A stretch of 60,000 nucleotides of DNA, taken from the NCBI RefSeq assembly GCF_001039355.2, contig NW_019774936.1:188001-248000 (forward strand). The letters are read 5' to 3'. This stretch comes from Lingula anatina (lineage: Eukaryota > Brachiopoda > Lingulata > Lingulida > Lingulidae). Below the pieces are notes generated by a model. The model made no database searches. It saw nothing but the letters and a program-made list of their open reading frames with translations, and was not told the origin of the DNA. Position numbers and translations under genes: made by a program. Of the stretch, positions 1-11,735 are shown piece by piece; positions within the stretch are counted from its first letter, which is position 1, and every line of letters starts with the position of its first letter.

Positions 1-98
1 TACGTCGGCAGTTTTCAAGTTGTCCATTTTACAAAAATCTGTCACTCACAACCACATGGCACATCAGTTTTGCGCTAGTGTTTCCCTTCACTAACTCT

Positions 99-3000
99 TT
101 ATGGTTGGATTTTTTCAGTAGTATAGATCACGTTGCTGGAACAGAAGGTAGTTGTTTCTGGTGTTTTTTCAGTTTTGTTGTATAATACAACTTTGCTTTC
201 CCTTGGCCTCGTATTGAATAGCGACGGTGCTGACGTCTGTCGCTTTGCAGTAACTGGCACTGAGGGCGTGGTGACAGTGCATCGAAATCTGTTACATGAG
301 ATTATTGTGATCTGGGCAACCAGGGCGATACAGTAACAAAGTCCTAATGCATTGAATACCAAAGTGTGGGATCTGTACGTATCCAGAGCGAGGCCTTAGA
401 AAATGATATAAAATGTAATGTCATGTTACAAGCAAACAAAGTCGTCATTCATTATAGCGTGTATTGATACTTATAATTAAGACCAAGTGCTGATGTTTCA
501 TTAAGCTATAGGATACATTTACATTTAACAAGACTAGACAATTTATGTCTTCTGTTTATGCAAGATTTGATGATAATTCAAACTTTCAAAATCTTGAAGT
601 AACAATCTCACATGCCGAGTCGCAAAAATGGCCAAACTTTGGCGCTTTCTTTTTAGGCGGTCATATTAGCTCTGTCCATATAAGGACTACGTTTCCTTTT
701 CACCTGTTAAGGAACTCCCAGCTGCCAACCCAAGGCCCAAGCCAACACGCAGAATTAGAAATAAACTGTGAACATTTTCACCTCCCATGACTTCGTTACC
801 GGTGGCGTAACCAGCAACAATGATAGGACCCTGCCCGGCTCCTAGAACTGAATTATTTAGAAAACCAGTAATTGATTTTAAATTCCCTCTTTCAAAATTG
901 ATAAATTGTTGGTTTTAACGATAATTAAAATTACCGTACAGCTTATATAACCCTGTTCGTATCCGCCAAACCGATCACCTTTTTGTGATCACACTTCGCC
1001 AAATGATGCCATGCATACTAGCACCACTGTGACTGTGAAACACATTGTATCTGTTTTAAGGGTAACTTAAATTTTCAAGTTGTGATATTTTGGCCTATGT
1101 GTTCTAGACTGATGATAATTGCGAGTCTAATGAAACCATGCATCTAATGTAAGTAATATTAATACTGACACAATATTTACAAAGTGATTCTTTTTTAAAT
1201 TCAAATGTGTCCAAAAAATGAGAACCTACCAGCTCCAAATGAGATAACACCGGCTAATGATTTGCTCTGAGGTAAAATAAAACAAGCAAGAGCTAGCGTC
1301 AGGGTGCATCCGGTATACATATATAATAAATAACCCTTGATGTAGTCGCCAAAAATTCCGACTAGAAATCGAGTTGTGAAGTTTCCAACTCCTTCTGCCG
1401 TGAGAGGCAATGTCGAAACCAGTCCATGGAATCCCTTATCTTCAGCGTATTTTACCTGCATCAAGCAAAGAAGGAATTAGTGTAGGCTTAATACAAAAAC
1501 ATCCAAACCAACTGAATCAGTTTATGAAGTAATTGACATAAGTGCATTTCATTTTCTATAACATATAAGTCTTTTTTCAAAACAATTGCTCGGTGGACAT
1601 AAGCTGTACTTTAAGAAAAACCGCAAAAAGATAAATATATAAATAAAATAAACAAATTGAACTATACACACAGTATAAGATACATGTACATGAAGCCTAC
1701 AGCTTGCATCCTAAAGAAATATGTATATTGTCTCATTGGAAAAAAAAGAAGCCCTTACTTTCTATTGGGTCTTAAACTTACCAAAAAGGTATACATCACA
1801 GACTGACATAACCCTTTGCACAGAGCTGCCGTAAACCAAAGGGACATCAGGGCTACTTTTCTCCATCCAGTCCAGGATGTGGTCTGTAGTTTATTTTTAC
1901 TACTCGTTGGATTCGTCACGCCTTCTGATTTTGGTTCCCGATACAGACATCCAGTGAAAACACAAAGGAACACACCAAAACACATTAGAAAGAGAAAGGA
2001 ATATCTCCAACTGCTTGTTGATATTATCCACCTGATGAATAGGGGAACTGTTAAGAATCCTGCAAGATGAATAATGTTTGAACTTTTAATATCTGAAAGT
2101 GTTGTTGGAAAGTGCTACAATACACAGATTTCAATACTGCAAAATTAACACGGCACTAATAGGTCTCGCACTGTCGCTAGCAACAGAATGGTTCAGAGGT
2201 GTTATTGTATAAATGACCAGCCATGGACAAATTTATAGAGTTTAAATAACAAAAATCATAGATATACTCGTTAAAACACCGGAAAGGGAACGGAAGGAAA
2301 AAAGTAAACCGTTTCATTATATTTACCCAGTGGGAAAGTTATCATTTGAAAGCTAGTGGCAAGCACGTGGTAACGGTGTCGCCACGGAAACCATTCAGCC
2401 ATAAGAAATGGCAACGGGGTCGTACAGAAATTGAGTCCAAATCCGAAAAATACAGCTCGTGAAATTGTCAGAAACGTCATATTGGGAGCAATGGCACTGA
2501 GTCCATGTCCTAGACAGCAAAGTACCAAACCAATCCGTATGGTCCACGGGCACCCTAACACATCAGATATCATCTTTGTTAGATGACTGGGGATGTATAC
2601 AAAGAAAAACAGCAGTGACTGGTTCAGACCTGGAAAACGTGATAGAAGATATAATATAAACGCATTTATGTCATAATATACACTTTAAATTCTCAACTAA
2701 TGAAACATTTTAAGCACAATGCTTTCATACTCGTTGGCTTCACTATATACTTATCACAGTGATGCTGCGTACAACGGGTATTATATATCACGAGGTTTTA
2801 GATCGTCCAAAAGTTAAACAAGTGATTGGTGTGCTCAACTTCATACTGACATATAGACATTGCCAAGATAACTCTGAAGAACTCTGAAGAACAATGAAAG
2901 ACTTGCAGAATTGGAAACTGAACTCCAGGACACCGGAGTTAAATGGCATGTGATAGGCTTGTCAGAAATTAGGCGAGCGGAAGAACGCTTAATTACCTTG

Positions 3001-6000
3001 AATAGCGGACATATATTGTACCATACAAATGCTTCAAATGGCCAACAAGGAGTTGGATTTCTGATACACAAGGCGCTAAGCAAGAACATCATCGAGGTAA
3101 AGCAAATTAGCGCAAGGCTGGCTACAGTCAAACTCAAAGTGAATCAGAGATTCTCAATGAAACTCATTCACGTATATGCACCAACATCAAGCAGACAAGA
3201 TGAAGAAGTAGAACAACTGTATGAAGAAGTACAGCGTCAGTTGACAACAGACTGCCACTACCACATAGTCATGGGTGATTTCAACGCCAAGATCGGGATA
3301 AAGTCAGACGAGCAAGAGCGTGCCACAGGGAAATTTGGCAGCGGAGAGAGGAATGAAAGAGGAGACTTACTGATTGAATGGGCGACAGCAAATAACTTGA
3401 AGATCATGAATACCGTCTACAAGAAGAAGATATCAAGAAGATGGACATGGCAAAGCCCAGATGGATGTACAAGAAACGAAATTGATTACATCATGACAAA
3501 CAGACCGAACATCTTCACGGATGTGAAAGTGCTAAACAGACCGGATGCGGGCAGTGACCACAGAGCAGTTATGGGAGTGATAAGGATCAATGTCAGGAAG
3601 GACAGACAGAAATGCCTGTCAAATCCATCAAAGAGACCTAGTATCGAGCAACTGGTCATAAAGAAAGACGAGTTCCAAATCCTCCTAACGAACAGATTCA
3701 GTACACTAGAGCTAGAAGGTGAAGATGGAGTAGATGAAATGAACGATAGAATAACGACCACCATCCTAGAATGTGCATCAGAAGTCGCACCGGCCAGTAA
3801 AATGAAGGACTCAAAGCTCTCAACAGAAACGAGGATTCTCATGAAGAAAAGACGGATGATGAAGAAAAGGGAGGTAAACAACAACAGGGACATCAGAAAA
3901 AACTTCGAATATGCAGAACTGGATAAGACCATCAAGAAGAAGCCAAGGGAAGACATCAGGAAGAAGAACATGAAGAAGATAGCAGAGACCATCGAAAATG
4001 GAAAGAGCATGAAAAGAGCAAAGAGATCCTTTCAACTAGGGCAGGATAGAATGCTGACTCTTCTAGACAAAGATGAAAATGAGCTCACCACACAAAACCA
4101 AATATTAGAACGAGTAGAAGAATTCTATGGAGAGTTGTATGACAGCAACAACGGAATAGAAATCTCAACAAAGGCATGCGATCTACCAGACATAACAGCT
4201 TGGGAAGTAGAGTCAGCAGTCCAGAAAATGAAGAACGGAAAGGAAGCAGGAAATGACAACATCAAAGCAGAAATGGTAAAAGCAGGAGATATCCTATCTC
4301 AGGAATTAGCCAGGCTCTTCACAAAGTGCTTACATCTGAAGGAAATTCCTGTAGCATGGAAGAACGCCAACATGATCACAATGTTCAAAAAGGGCAATAG
4401 GAAAGACATCAAGAATTACAGACCCATCTGCCTACTTTCTAATTTGTACAAGATTTACACCAAAATATTGACCGAAAGGCTAACAAGACAACTAGATGAA
4501 GCGCAGCCAAAGGAACAAGCAGGTTTCAGAGGCCAGTACACCACTACTGATCATATGCACACTGTCAAATAGCTTAAAGAGAAATGTCTCGAGTATAACA
4601 TTCCACTATGTGTAGCATTCGTTGATTATGAAAAAGCCTTCGACTCAGTAGAAACCCAGTATATACTGGCATCCCTGCAAGATCTAGGGATTGAAGATGG
4701 ATACGTAGACGTCCTCAGAGACATATACACCGATAGCTCTGTAACAGTCAAACTACACAAGACCACCAATAAGATCAGGATCAAGAAAGGTGTACGCCAA
4801 GGAGATACAATCTCTCTTAAACTGTTCACAGCAGCATTGGAACGTATATTCAGGGAGCTAGACTGGCAAGACAAGGGCATAAACATAGACGGTACCAGGC
4901 TCAATCACCTTAGGTTTGCAGACGACATCATAATAGTAGCAGATGATGCGAAAGAACTAGAAGAAATGCTACAGGCGTTAGCAGATGAAAGCGCAAAAAG
5001 TGGGCTAAAGATGAACACCAGCAAGACAAAGGTGATGTTTGGACCACTAACCACCCCTTGCACAGTGAAAGTCAACACCAAAGAGATAGACGCAGTGGAA
5101 GAGTATATATACCTTGGGCAACGGTTCAGCCTTAGTGATCGAACACTGGAGAAAGAAATACAACGAAGGATAAAAGCAGGATGGGCAGCGTATGGGAAGC
5201 ACAATGACATCTTCAAGAGCAATCTTCCTACCTGCCTGAATAAGAAAGTGTTCAATGCTTGTGTGCTGCCGGCAATCACCTATGGTTCAGAGACGTGGGC
5301 ACTGAATGCCTCCATGGAACACAAGCTACAAGTACCCCAGAGAAAGATGGAAAGAATTATGTTGAACATCAATCCAAGAGAGCGGAAAACGAATGTATGG
5401 TTACGTGAACAGACCAAAGTCAAGGACGTACTACTCACAGTTAAAGAAATGAAATGGAGGTGGGCAGGACATGTCAAAAGAATGAAGGACAATAGGTGGA
5501 CAATCAGGCTTACAGAATGGACCCCAAGGTATGGACAAAGAAAAAGAGGAAAGCCGGTCAAACGATTGAGGGATGAATTAGACGACTACTGGAAGTCTTG
5601 GAAGAAGAAACCTTGGCCAAACTGGAAATCTGAGGCTCAGGATAGGAAACAATGGAAAAAGCATGCTGAGGCCTTTGTCCAACAGTGGAACACTATAGGC
5701 TCTAAATGATGATGATGATGAAGATACCTTACACCTTACGCACTTAATAACCTCTTCGGTTAACCTACTACCTTAAAAACCAATTTTCAGTTGAGGAAGG
5801 TGAAGAAGTGCACATTACATGGCCACGTTTCCATAATCTGTGTGAGAAAAAAATCTAATCAAAACGATGAGGTTAAGTCCTATTTATGTCGCTGGCGTGT
5901 GCAGTTGCCTTTTAATTTTTGTCCAGCTAATGTGATGAGTGATAACGATCATTTTACACTTAAAATATGAGACGGTTGAATGATGATTTTTTTTTTTTTT

Positions 6001-6159
6001 TTTTTTTGGCGTTGTTATCATTGCATTGATACTCTGTTGTAATATCCCACACTTTTAAACAACATGAACATTATATTTTGCCGTATATAGCATAATGTTA
6101 ATTAGCAAAAAATTTAATCAGTAAAAATCAGAAAAAATCAACTATACTTCATTATCCAT

Positions 6160-6200
<41 letters not shown>

Positions 6201-6355
6201 GTTAACAACTTACCCAACACGAAAGCAGAACTGTACATGTCAGAGTTAGGCTGGTTAAAATCCGAGACTATTTCAGACCAAGATGTGGCCGATCCTCCGA
6301 AAAATATAGACGCCGATAAAACTGCGCCTAGTATTATGTAACCGTAATATACCAT
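99..6355 (-). CDS. MCT-1: monocarboxylate-transporter-like (SLC16/MFS) protein, intact, 462 aa
   Basis: Six coding exons in transcript order: A 6355-6214, B 2629-2327, C 2059-1782, D 1455-1230, E 847-704, F 394-99. All introns are GT-AG with phases 1,1,0,1,1, and the sum (1389 nt) gives an uninterrupted 462-aa frame. Twelve helices are expected: TM1 in A, TM2-4 in B, TM5-7 in C, TM8-9 in D, TM10-11 in D/E, TM12 in F. The segment KYAEDKG in exon D followed by GNFTTRFLVG matches the SLC16 TM7-8 region, including the helix-8 arginine. The family PDGGWGW start motif is absent; the first ATG (MVYYGY) lies where helix 1 begins, and an AG acceptor at 6391 suggests an upstream, probably non-coding, exon. 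The expected role is proton-linked or facilitated transport of small carboxylates at the plasma membrane; the substrate is unknown. Intron 1 carries a 2.85-kb retrotransposon. The closest relative in the window is MCT-2. Confidence 0.85.
2871..5720 (+). mobile_element. RTE-like non-LTR retrotransposon, 5'-truncated, in intron 1 of MCT-1
   Basis: The element is flanked by the direct repeat aagata (2865-2870 and 5721-5726). It ends in a short GAT/TGA repeat rather than poly(A), as RTE-clade LINEs commonly do. It encodes an APE-type endonuclease followed by a reverse transcriptase. The paralogous intron 1 of MCT-2 (around 16800-16830) has no insertion at the matching site, so the ends are well defined. 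The orientation is opposite to the host gene. The first residues of the endonuclease fold are missing, which indicates a slight 5' truncation on insertion. The 10-mer actctgaaga is repeated twice at the very 5' end. Confidence 0.9.
2881..5709 (+). pseudogene. Endonuclease-reverse transcriptase ORF of the RTE-like element, one internal stop
   Basis: There is one reading frame from 2881 to a TGA at 5707-5709, broken only by a TAG at 4570-4572. Endonuclease landmarks in order: GLSEIRR, HVYAPTS, MGDFNAKIG, a GERNERGDLL block, EIDYIM and GSDHRAV (roughly the first 240 codons). A lysine-rich linker follows. Reverse-transcriptase landmarks: NYRPICLLSNLYKI, EQAGFR, VAFVDYEKAFDSV, KGVRQGD and the catalytic FADD box near 4918. 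The C-terminal region contains WAGHVKRM. The pattern resembles the RTE-type proteins annotated as F52C9.6-like or 'craniofacial development protein 2-like'. The internal stop lies between fingers and palm, so this copy should not make full-length protein. No ATG is seen at the 5' end, in keeping with truncation. Confidence 0.85.
6163..6198. repeat. (AG)n microsatellite beside the exon A donor of MCT-1
   Basis: A pure AG dinucleotide run that reads as CT in the transcript, starting about 16 nt inside intron 1. Every copy that retains exon A has an equivalent tract. Confidence 0.95.
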
Positions 6356-6390
6356 GGTGCCAGAGAAGGTTATTTGGCGGTGAAAAATTC

Positions 6391-8290
6391 CTGGAAGACA
6401 AAGGAATGTATCTCCAAACGTACAAACACTAATAATAAAAATAAAGGATTCAGTCTTTTTTATCGACACCCTCTTGATTTTACATCACTATTAAATTTAC
6501 ATTATGACACTAAGGTGGTGCCAGTTTACCACGGCGATCACAAAATTCACACAAGTCTTGGTCGTTCTTGTCTACGGTCGGCACAGTGTCTCTCCGTCAA
6601 ACTAAGGAGGTGCATTGTGAATAGGCCTCATCGGACAAACCTCAACTGCTTGCAAACGAAACGTACCTCTAGTTACACTAGTTACACGATCAGAGGCAAG
6701 CGCATGCTGCGCTGTTTCAAAACCTATTATGAGCTATCATTGGTGACTGGACGTCTAAGACATTGCTACGTTTAGTACCCCATACTTGATACCTTCTTCC
6801 GTTAAGTACTGGTCGCACTTAAGACATTCTTATTAAAAATACATACCGTGCGAGTGTTTTAAAGAGTTCTATGCACCCCCGATCCCCTATTCGACTGACG
6901 AAGACGGCTTAATTGGAAGACTATCAAGTTTGCTTAGACACCACCTAGTACGCATATAAAAAGAACTGTAACTGTAATTTGTCTTCTCACGAATTTGAAC
7001 TCGGCTCTGACCGCAGTAGATATGGGTCACTTGAAAAAATATAATGCCGAAGAACTGGGGCATCAAATTATATCGTAAGATTATACCGAAGAATGGGAGC
7101 CTTCAAATGGACAGAAAACTCACGGGGGAAATTGGGGGCATTCATTTCACAAAAGCAGAGCATACGCTACATGTACATGTATTATGGAATTTTCCATTCG
7201 CTGCTTGACTCTAACTTGACTCAAACATGTGACACATGGCATTTTTCTTCTCAAAGTTATTTCAGTGACTGGAGAGTGTAATTGGGGTGTTCTATGAATA
7301 AGAATGCAATGATTGTTTGACGTGTTCAGCTGCGTTACTCAGGATAGGCGCGACTTATTGATTTCGCCCATAAATGAAGTAATACAAGGCTTCACCATGT
7401 TTACATGGCATCAAAAGAATTTACCACTAATACCAGCGTACTGCCCATGTGGTACTCTTTGTTGCTTCGTTGCTTCCAGTATGAGTGTTTTATCGAGAAA
7501 ATTTCATCATTTCACTATGACTTTGTCGTCTACAAGGTCATCAATCTTCCACAATTTGCATTTATCAAATTCAGTTTCTTCAATTAATTTAGTAAGAGGT
7601 CGCGACGTAATGTTTTTCCTCTTGTAAATGCTTTAGAATCTCAGATCGGTACTCATTAAAGTGTTTTCTGGGTGATCCATAAAGAGATACCCATGCGTAC
7701 GGACGAGAGGATGCAAATTTACAGAAACTCAAACCAAATATTTTACCTCACCAAGATACATAGCTGGGTTAATATTCTGACATGCAATGTGACCCTGGAA
7801 TTTCTTTAATAAAACAGACTACATCTGCTAAAATACTAAAATTATTGTGCACGCAATTACATTGATTTAATTCACTCTTCACTCCTCCACTTTCTGGAAA
7901 CTCTGGCGTGTTTATTTATTTTACTACTCAGGTGGCTTCCATTCGATTTGTCACGCCACTAATTTGTACCGTGGACGTTATATTATCACCATTATATGAC
8001 CGTACAAATAAAAAAAAACGGATTTTTCTATGTTTTACCCAGGTACATACTACATGTAGTTTGTTTGGATATAATTTCAATCTAGATAAAAAATAATAAA
8101 TAAACCTGGCAATAAACCCCAAAACTCAATAAAACTGTGTATTTAGCAGAGACCCATGTCTTTTTAAGGTAGATTGCATGTCTACTACACTTGCAACGAT
8201 GATCTGTTGTTGGCAGTTTTCAAGCCATTGGTTTTACGAAAATCTACCACACAAATATATGGTATGTCAGTTTTGCACTACTTTTTATAT
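6391..8290. other. Spacer upstream of MCT-1, related to 17500-19422
   Basis: No convincing gene. The sequence aligns by eye with the spacer between MCT-2 and MCT-3, for example the blocks around gaataggcctcatcgg, the gatgaagacggcttaattgg-like segment and the ctcaccaagatacat segment. Small ORFs here are not frame-conserved in the related spacer. From 6595 onward the sequence is repeated at 8479. Confidence 0.7.
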
Positions 8291-8475
8291 TAAATACATC
8301 TGCATGGTTGGATTTTTTCAATAGTATAGGTCATGTCGCTGGCACAAAGGGTTGTTGTTTCTGATGGTTCACCTCTTTTGTTATAGAAAACATATCTGCC
8401 ACACGTATAACAGTTTTTTTTTCAACAGACATATCTATAACAGATTTATTTTCAACGGTTTTTGTTTGTTTGTTT
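6595..8475 (+). repeat. First copy of a 1,881-bp direct duplication
   Basis: Matches 8479-10359 base for base as far as checked by eye, apart from one extra A in a poly-A run near 7990 versus 9894, which shifts the offset from 1884 to 1885. It contains spacer plus the truncated exon F remnant at 8291-8404. It ends directly at the N at 8476. Confidence 0.9.
8291..8404 (-). pseudogene. Truncated transporter exon F (first duplicate)
   Basis: Encodes the last part of an exon F very close to MCT-3 (ending ASDMTYTIEKIQPC plus a short tail). It lacks the first two thirds of the exon and its acceptor. The break after ctgccac is where MCT-3 continues into the tail and helix-12 coding sequence. There is no exon E or D beside it before the N, so it is a fragment only. 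Confidence 0.75.
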
Positions 8476-8476
8476 N
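8476..8476. other. Single N at the junction of the two 1,881-bp copies
   Basis: The ambiguous base lies between the gtttgtttgttt run that ends the first copy and the cgtcaaactaagg that starts the second. This is what an unresolved contig overlap would look like. Confidence 0.7.
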
Positions 8477-8478
8477 TT

Positions 8479-10359
8479 CGTCAAACTAAGGAGGTGCATT
8501 GTGAATAGGCCTCATCGGACAAACCTCAACTGCTTGCAAACGAAACGTACCTCTAGTTACACTAGTTACACGATCAGAGGCAAGCGCATGCTGCGCTGTT
8601 TCAAAACCTATTATGAGCTATCATTGGTGACTGGACGTCTAAGACATTGCTACGTTTAGTACCCCATACTTGATACCTTCTTCCGTTAAGTACTGGTCGC
8701 ACTTAAGACATTCTTATTAAAAATACATACCGTGCGAGTGTTTTAAAGAGTTCTATGCACCCCCGATCCCCTATTCGACTGACGAAGACGGCTTAATTGG
8801 AAGACTATCAAGTTTGCTTAGACACCACCTAGTACGCATATAAAAAGAACTGTAACTGTAATTTGTCTTCTCACGAATTTGAACTCGGCTCTGACCGCAG
8901 TAGATATGGGTCACTTGAAAAAATATAATGCCGAAGAACTGGGGCATCAAATTATATCGTAAGATTATACCGAAGAATGGGAGCCTTCAAATGGACAGAA
9001 AACTCACGGGGGAAATTGGGGGCATTCATTTCACAAAAGCAGAGCATACGCTACATGTACATGTATTATGGAATTTTCCATTCGCTGCTTGACTCTAACT
9101 TGACTCAAACATGTGACACATGGCATTTTTCTTCTCAAAGTTATTTCAGTGACTGGAGAGTGTAATTGGGGTGTTCTATGAATAAGAATGCAATGATTGT
9201 TTGACGTGTTCAGCTGCGTTACTCAGGATAGGCGCGACTTATTGATTTCGCCCATAAATGAAGTAATACAAGGCTTCACCATGTTTACATGGCATCAAAA
9301 GAATTTACCACTAATACCAGCGTACTGCCCATGTGGTACTCTTTGTTGCTTCGTTGCTTCCAGTATGAGTGTTTTATCGAGAAAATTTCATCATTTCACT
9401 ATGACTTTGTCGTCTACAAGGTCATCAATCTTCCACAATTTGCATTTATCAAATTCAGTTTCTTCAATTAATTTAGTAAGAGGTCGCGACGTAATGTTTT
9501 TCCTCTTGTAAATGCTTTAGAATCTCAGATCGGTACTCATTAAAGTGTTTTCTGGGTGATCCATAAAGAGATACCCATGCGTACGGACGAGAGGATGCAA
9601 ATTTACAGAAACTCAAACCAAATATTTTACCTCACCAAGATACATAGCTGGGTTAATATTCTGACATGCAATGTGACCCTGGAATTTCTTTAATAAAACA
9701 GACTACATCTGCTAAAATACTAAAATTATTGTGCACGCAATTACATTGATTTAATTCACTCTTCACTCCTCCACTTTCTGGAAACTCTGGCGTGTTTATT
9801 TATTTTACTACTCAGGTGGCTTCCATTCGATTTGTCACGCCACTAATTTGTACCGTGGACGTTATATTATCACCATTATATGACCGTACAAATAAAAAAA
9901 AAACGGATTTTTCTATGTTTTACCCAGGTACATACTACATGTAGTTTGTTTGGATATAATTTCAATCTAGATAAAAAATAATAAATAAACCTGGCAATAA
10001 ACCCCAAAACTCAATAAAACTGTGTATTTAGCAGAGACCCATGTCTTTTTAAGGTAGATTGCATGTCTACTACACTTGCAACGATGATCTGTTGTTGGCA
10101 GTTTTCAAGCCATTGGTTTTACGAAAATCTACCACACAAATATATGGTATGTCAGTTTTGCACTACTTTTTATATTAAATACATCTGCATGGTTGGATTT
10201 TTTCAATAGTATAGGTCATGTCGCTGGCACAAAGGGTTGTTGTTTCTGATGGTTCACCTCTTTTGTTATAGAAAACATATCTGCCACACGTATAACAGTT
10301 TTTTTTTCAACAGACATATCTATAACAGATTTATTTTCAACGGTTTTTGTTTGTTTGTT
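8479..10359 (+). repeat. Second copy of the 1,881-bp direct duplication
   Basis: Near-identical to 6595-8475. Beyond 10359 the sequence continues through a gtttg/gcttg tetranucleotide run into the pseudogene intron, so this copy is joined to unique sequence on its right, while the first copy is joined to unique sequence on its left. Confidence 0.9.
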
Positions 10360-11519
10360 TGTTTGTTTGCTTGCTTGCTTGCTTTAAATTCAGTCATGTA
10401 GTGACTTTCATTATGTCTCTCCAATTCACAAATTACTTTTGATGTTCTGCAAGAAACAAGTTCATTCAAATATAATGAAATCGGAGGTCATTTCATGGTT
10501 GAACATCAAAAAGTATCAGTAAAGGGCAATTCTAATTTTGAATTAGAAATGATTTCTAATGAAAATGTTTCATTATGCCAAACACACTATGATAAAAGCA
10601 GTCCAATTTCAATCACCCATTAGAGTGACGTACATGTAGTTACAATATAGAAAATATTTTTTCAAATGTTGATGACGATAGAAACTTTACAAATATAATT
10701 TAATTGACTTCCTCTGTAAATAGCACAGTATTATGGTTTCATATTTCATCAGTACAATGTGTTTCGTCAAAAAAACGGGTTTCTCCCACCTGACAAAATA
10801 CCTCCGGAGCCCATTCCAAGTCCCAAGCCAACACGCTGAATGAGTTACAAATTGTGGACGTTTTCACTTTCCATGACTTCATTACAAGCAGCGTAACGTG
10901 CTGCAACAATAGGACCATATCCGGCTCCTAGAACTGGATTTTTTTTTTTAATATAAGCATTTCGTCGATGCCTTCTTTCACAGTTGGAATGTCGGAGACT
11001 GAAACCTTCCCTAACTGGACATACCATGGAACGATGTTCGCATTCCATATAATAATATCTGCTAAACGTAAGTCGGTCGGCGTCACTTTGCTTTCCGTAT
11101 TCTTTAGTACACTTCCATTCTGAAAACGAATTATTATAAGCCTGCTTGGCGTTGGCCTACTTCATTAGGGACTTTACTTTTAATTGTGACCCAACTTAAA
11201 CATTGGACCACGGGTAGCGTTCAGGCACTTATGCTAAGAAGCAACCATTTGTCTTTATAAAAATACAAAGGTTTAGTGTAAACGTGAGCCCACCTGCTCC
11301 AAATGAAATAACTTCGGCCAAAGACTTGAACGACGGTAAAATAAACCAAGCAAGCGCTAACATCAGTGAGCATCCGGCATACATGTGTAACAGATAGCCC
11401 TTGATGTAGTCGCCTAACATTCCAACTAGAAATCGAGAAATTAAGTTACCAACGCCATCTGCCGTGAGTGGCAATGTTGACACATAGCCATGGAATCCCT
11501 GATCCTCGGCGTACTTTAC
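10175..11519 (-). pseudogene. MCT pseudogene: exons D, E (with stop) and truncated F only
   Basis: Exon D 11519-11294 is intact (226 nt) and reads VKYAEDQGFHGYVST onward. Exon E 10933-10790 keeps correct length and splice sites, but the codon after NVHN-L is TAA where MCT-3 has TAC, so the frame stops. Exon F survives only as 10287-10175; its acceptor and helix-12 part are deleted. Exons A, B and C are absent: past D the sequence runs into a palindromic element at about 11565. The copy is most similar to the 3' half of MCT-3 (19423-20966), including intron sequence, so it is a partial duplicate of that region that has decayed. Confidence 0.85.
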
Positions 11520-11564
11520 CTGGAATACATTTACCAATTTAAGACCCCATTCCCATAGATATTA

Positions 11565-11735
11565 AGATCGATCTATCCCCCTGGGGAGTCTCACTAGATG
11601 GTGTCAGCCTAACCGGCTTAAATGTCTGTCCCGCCGACTAAAAGCTGTAAGGGGGTAATTAACTGGCGTGTGCGCTCGGCTGACAGCAATTTTGCGTGAA
11701 CCTCCAGGGAGATATCTTTGTCTGTAAATTGAATG
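11565..11735. mobile_element. MITE-like palindromic element (family B)
   Basis: Imperfect inverted repeat: a left arm with cccctggggagtctcacta and ggcttaaatgtctgtc, and a right arm with ctgacagcaattttgcgtga and cctccaggga. Related arms occur at 21040-21235 and 21385-21560. No coding capacity. It sits where the pseudogene loses its upstream exons. Confidence 0.6.

Noticed and set aside
3486-4010. 174-codon open frame on the minus strand
   Set aside because: It is the antisense of the retrotransposon linker, low-complexity (Phe/Ser/Leu-rich) and without motifs.
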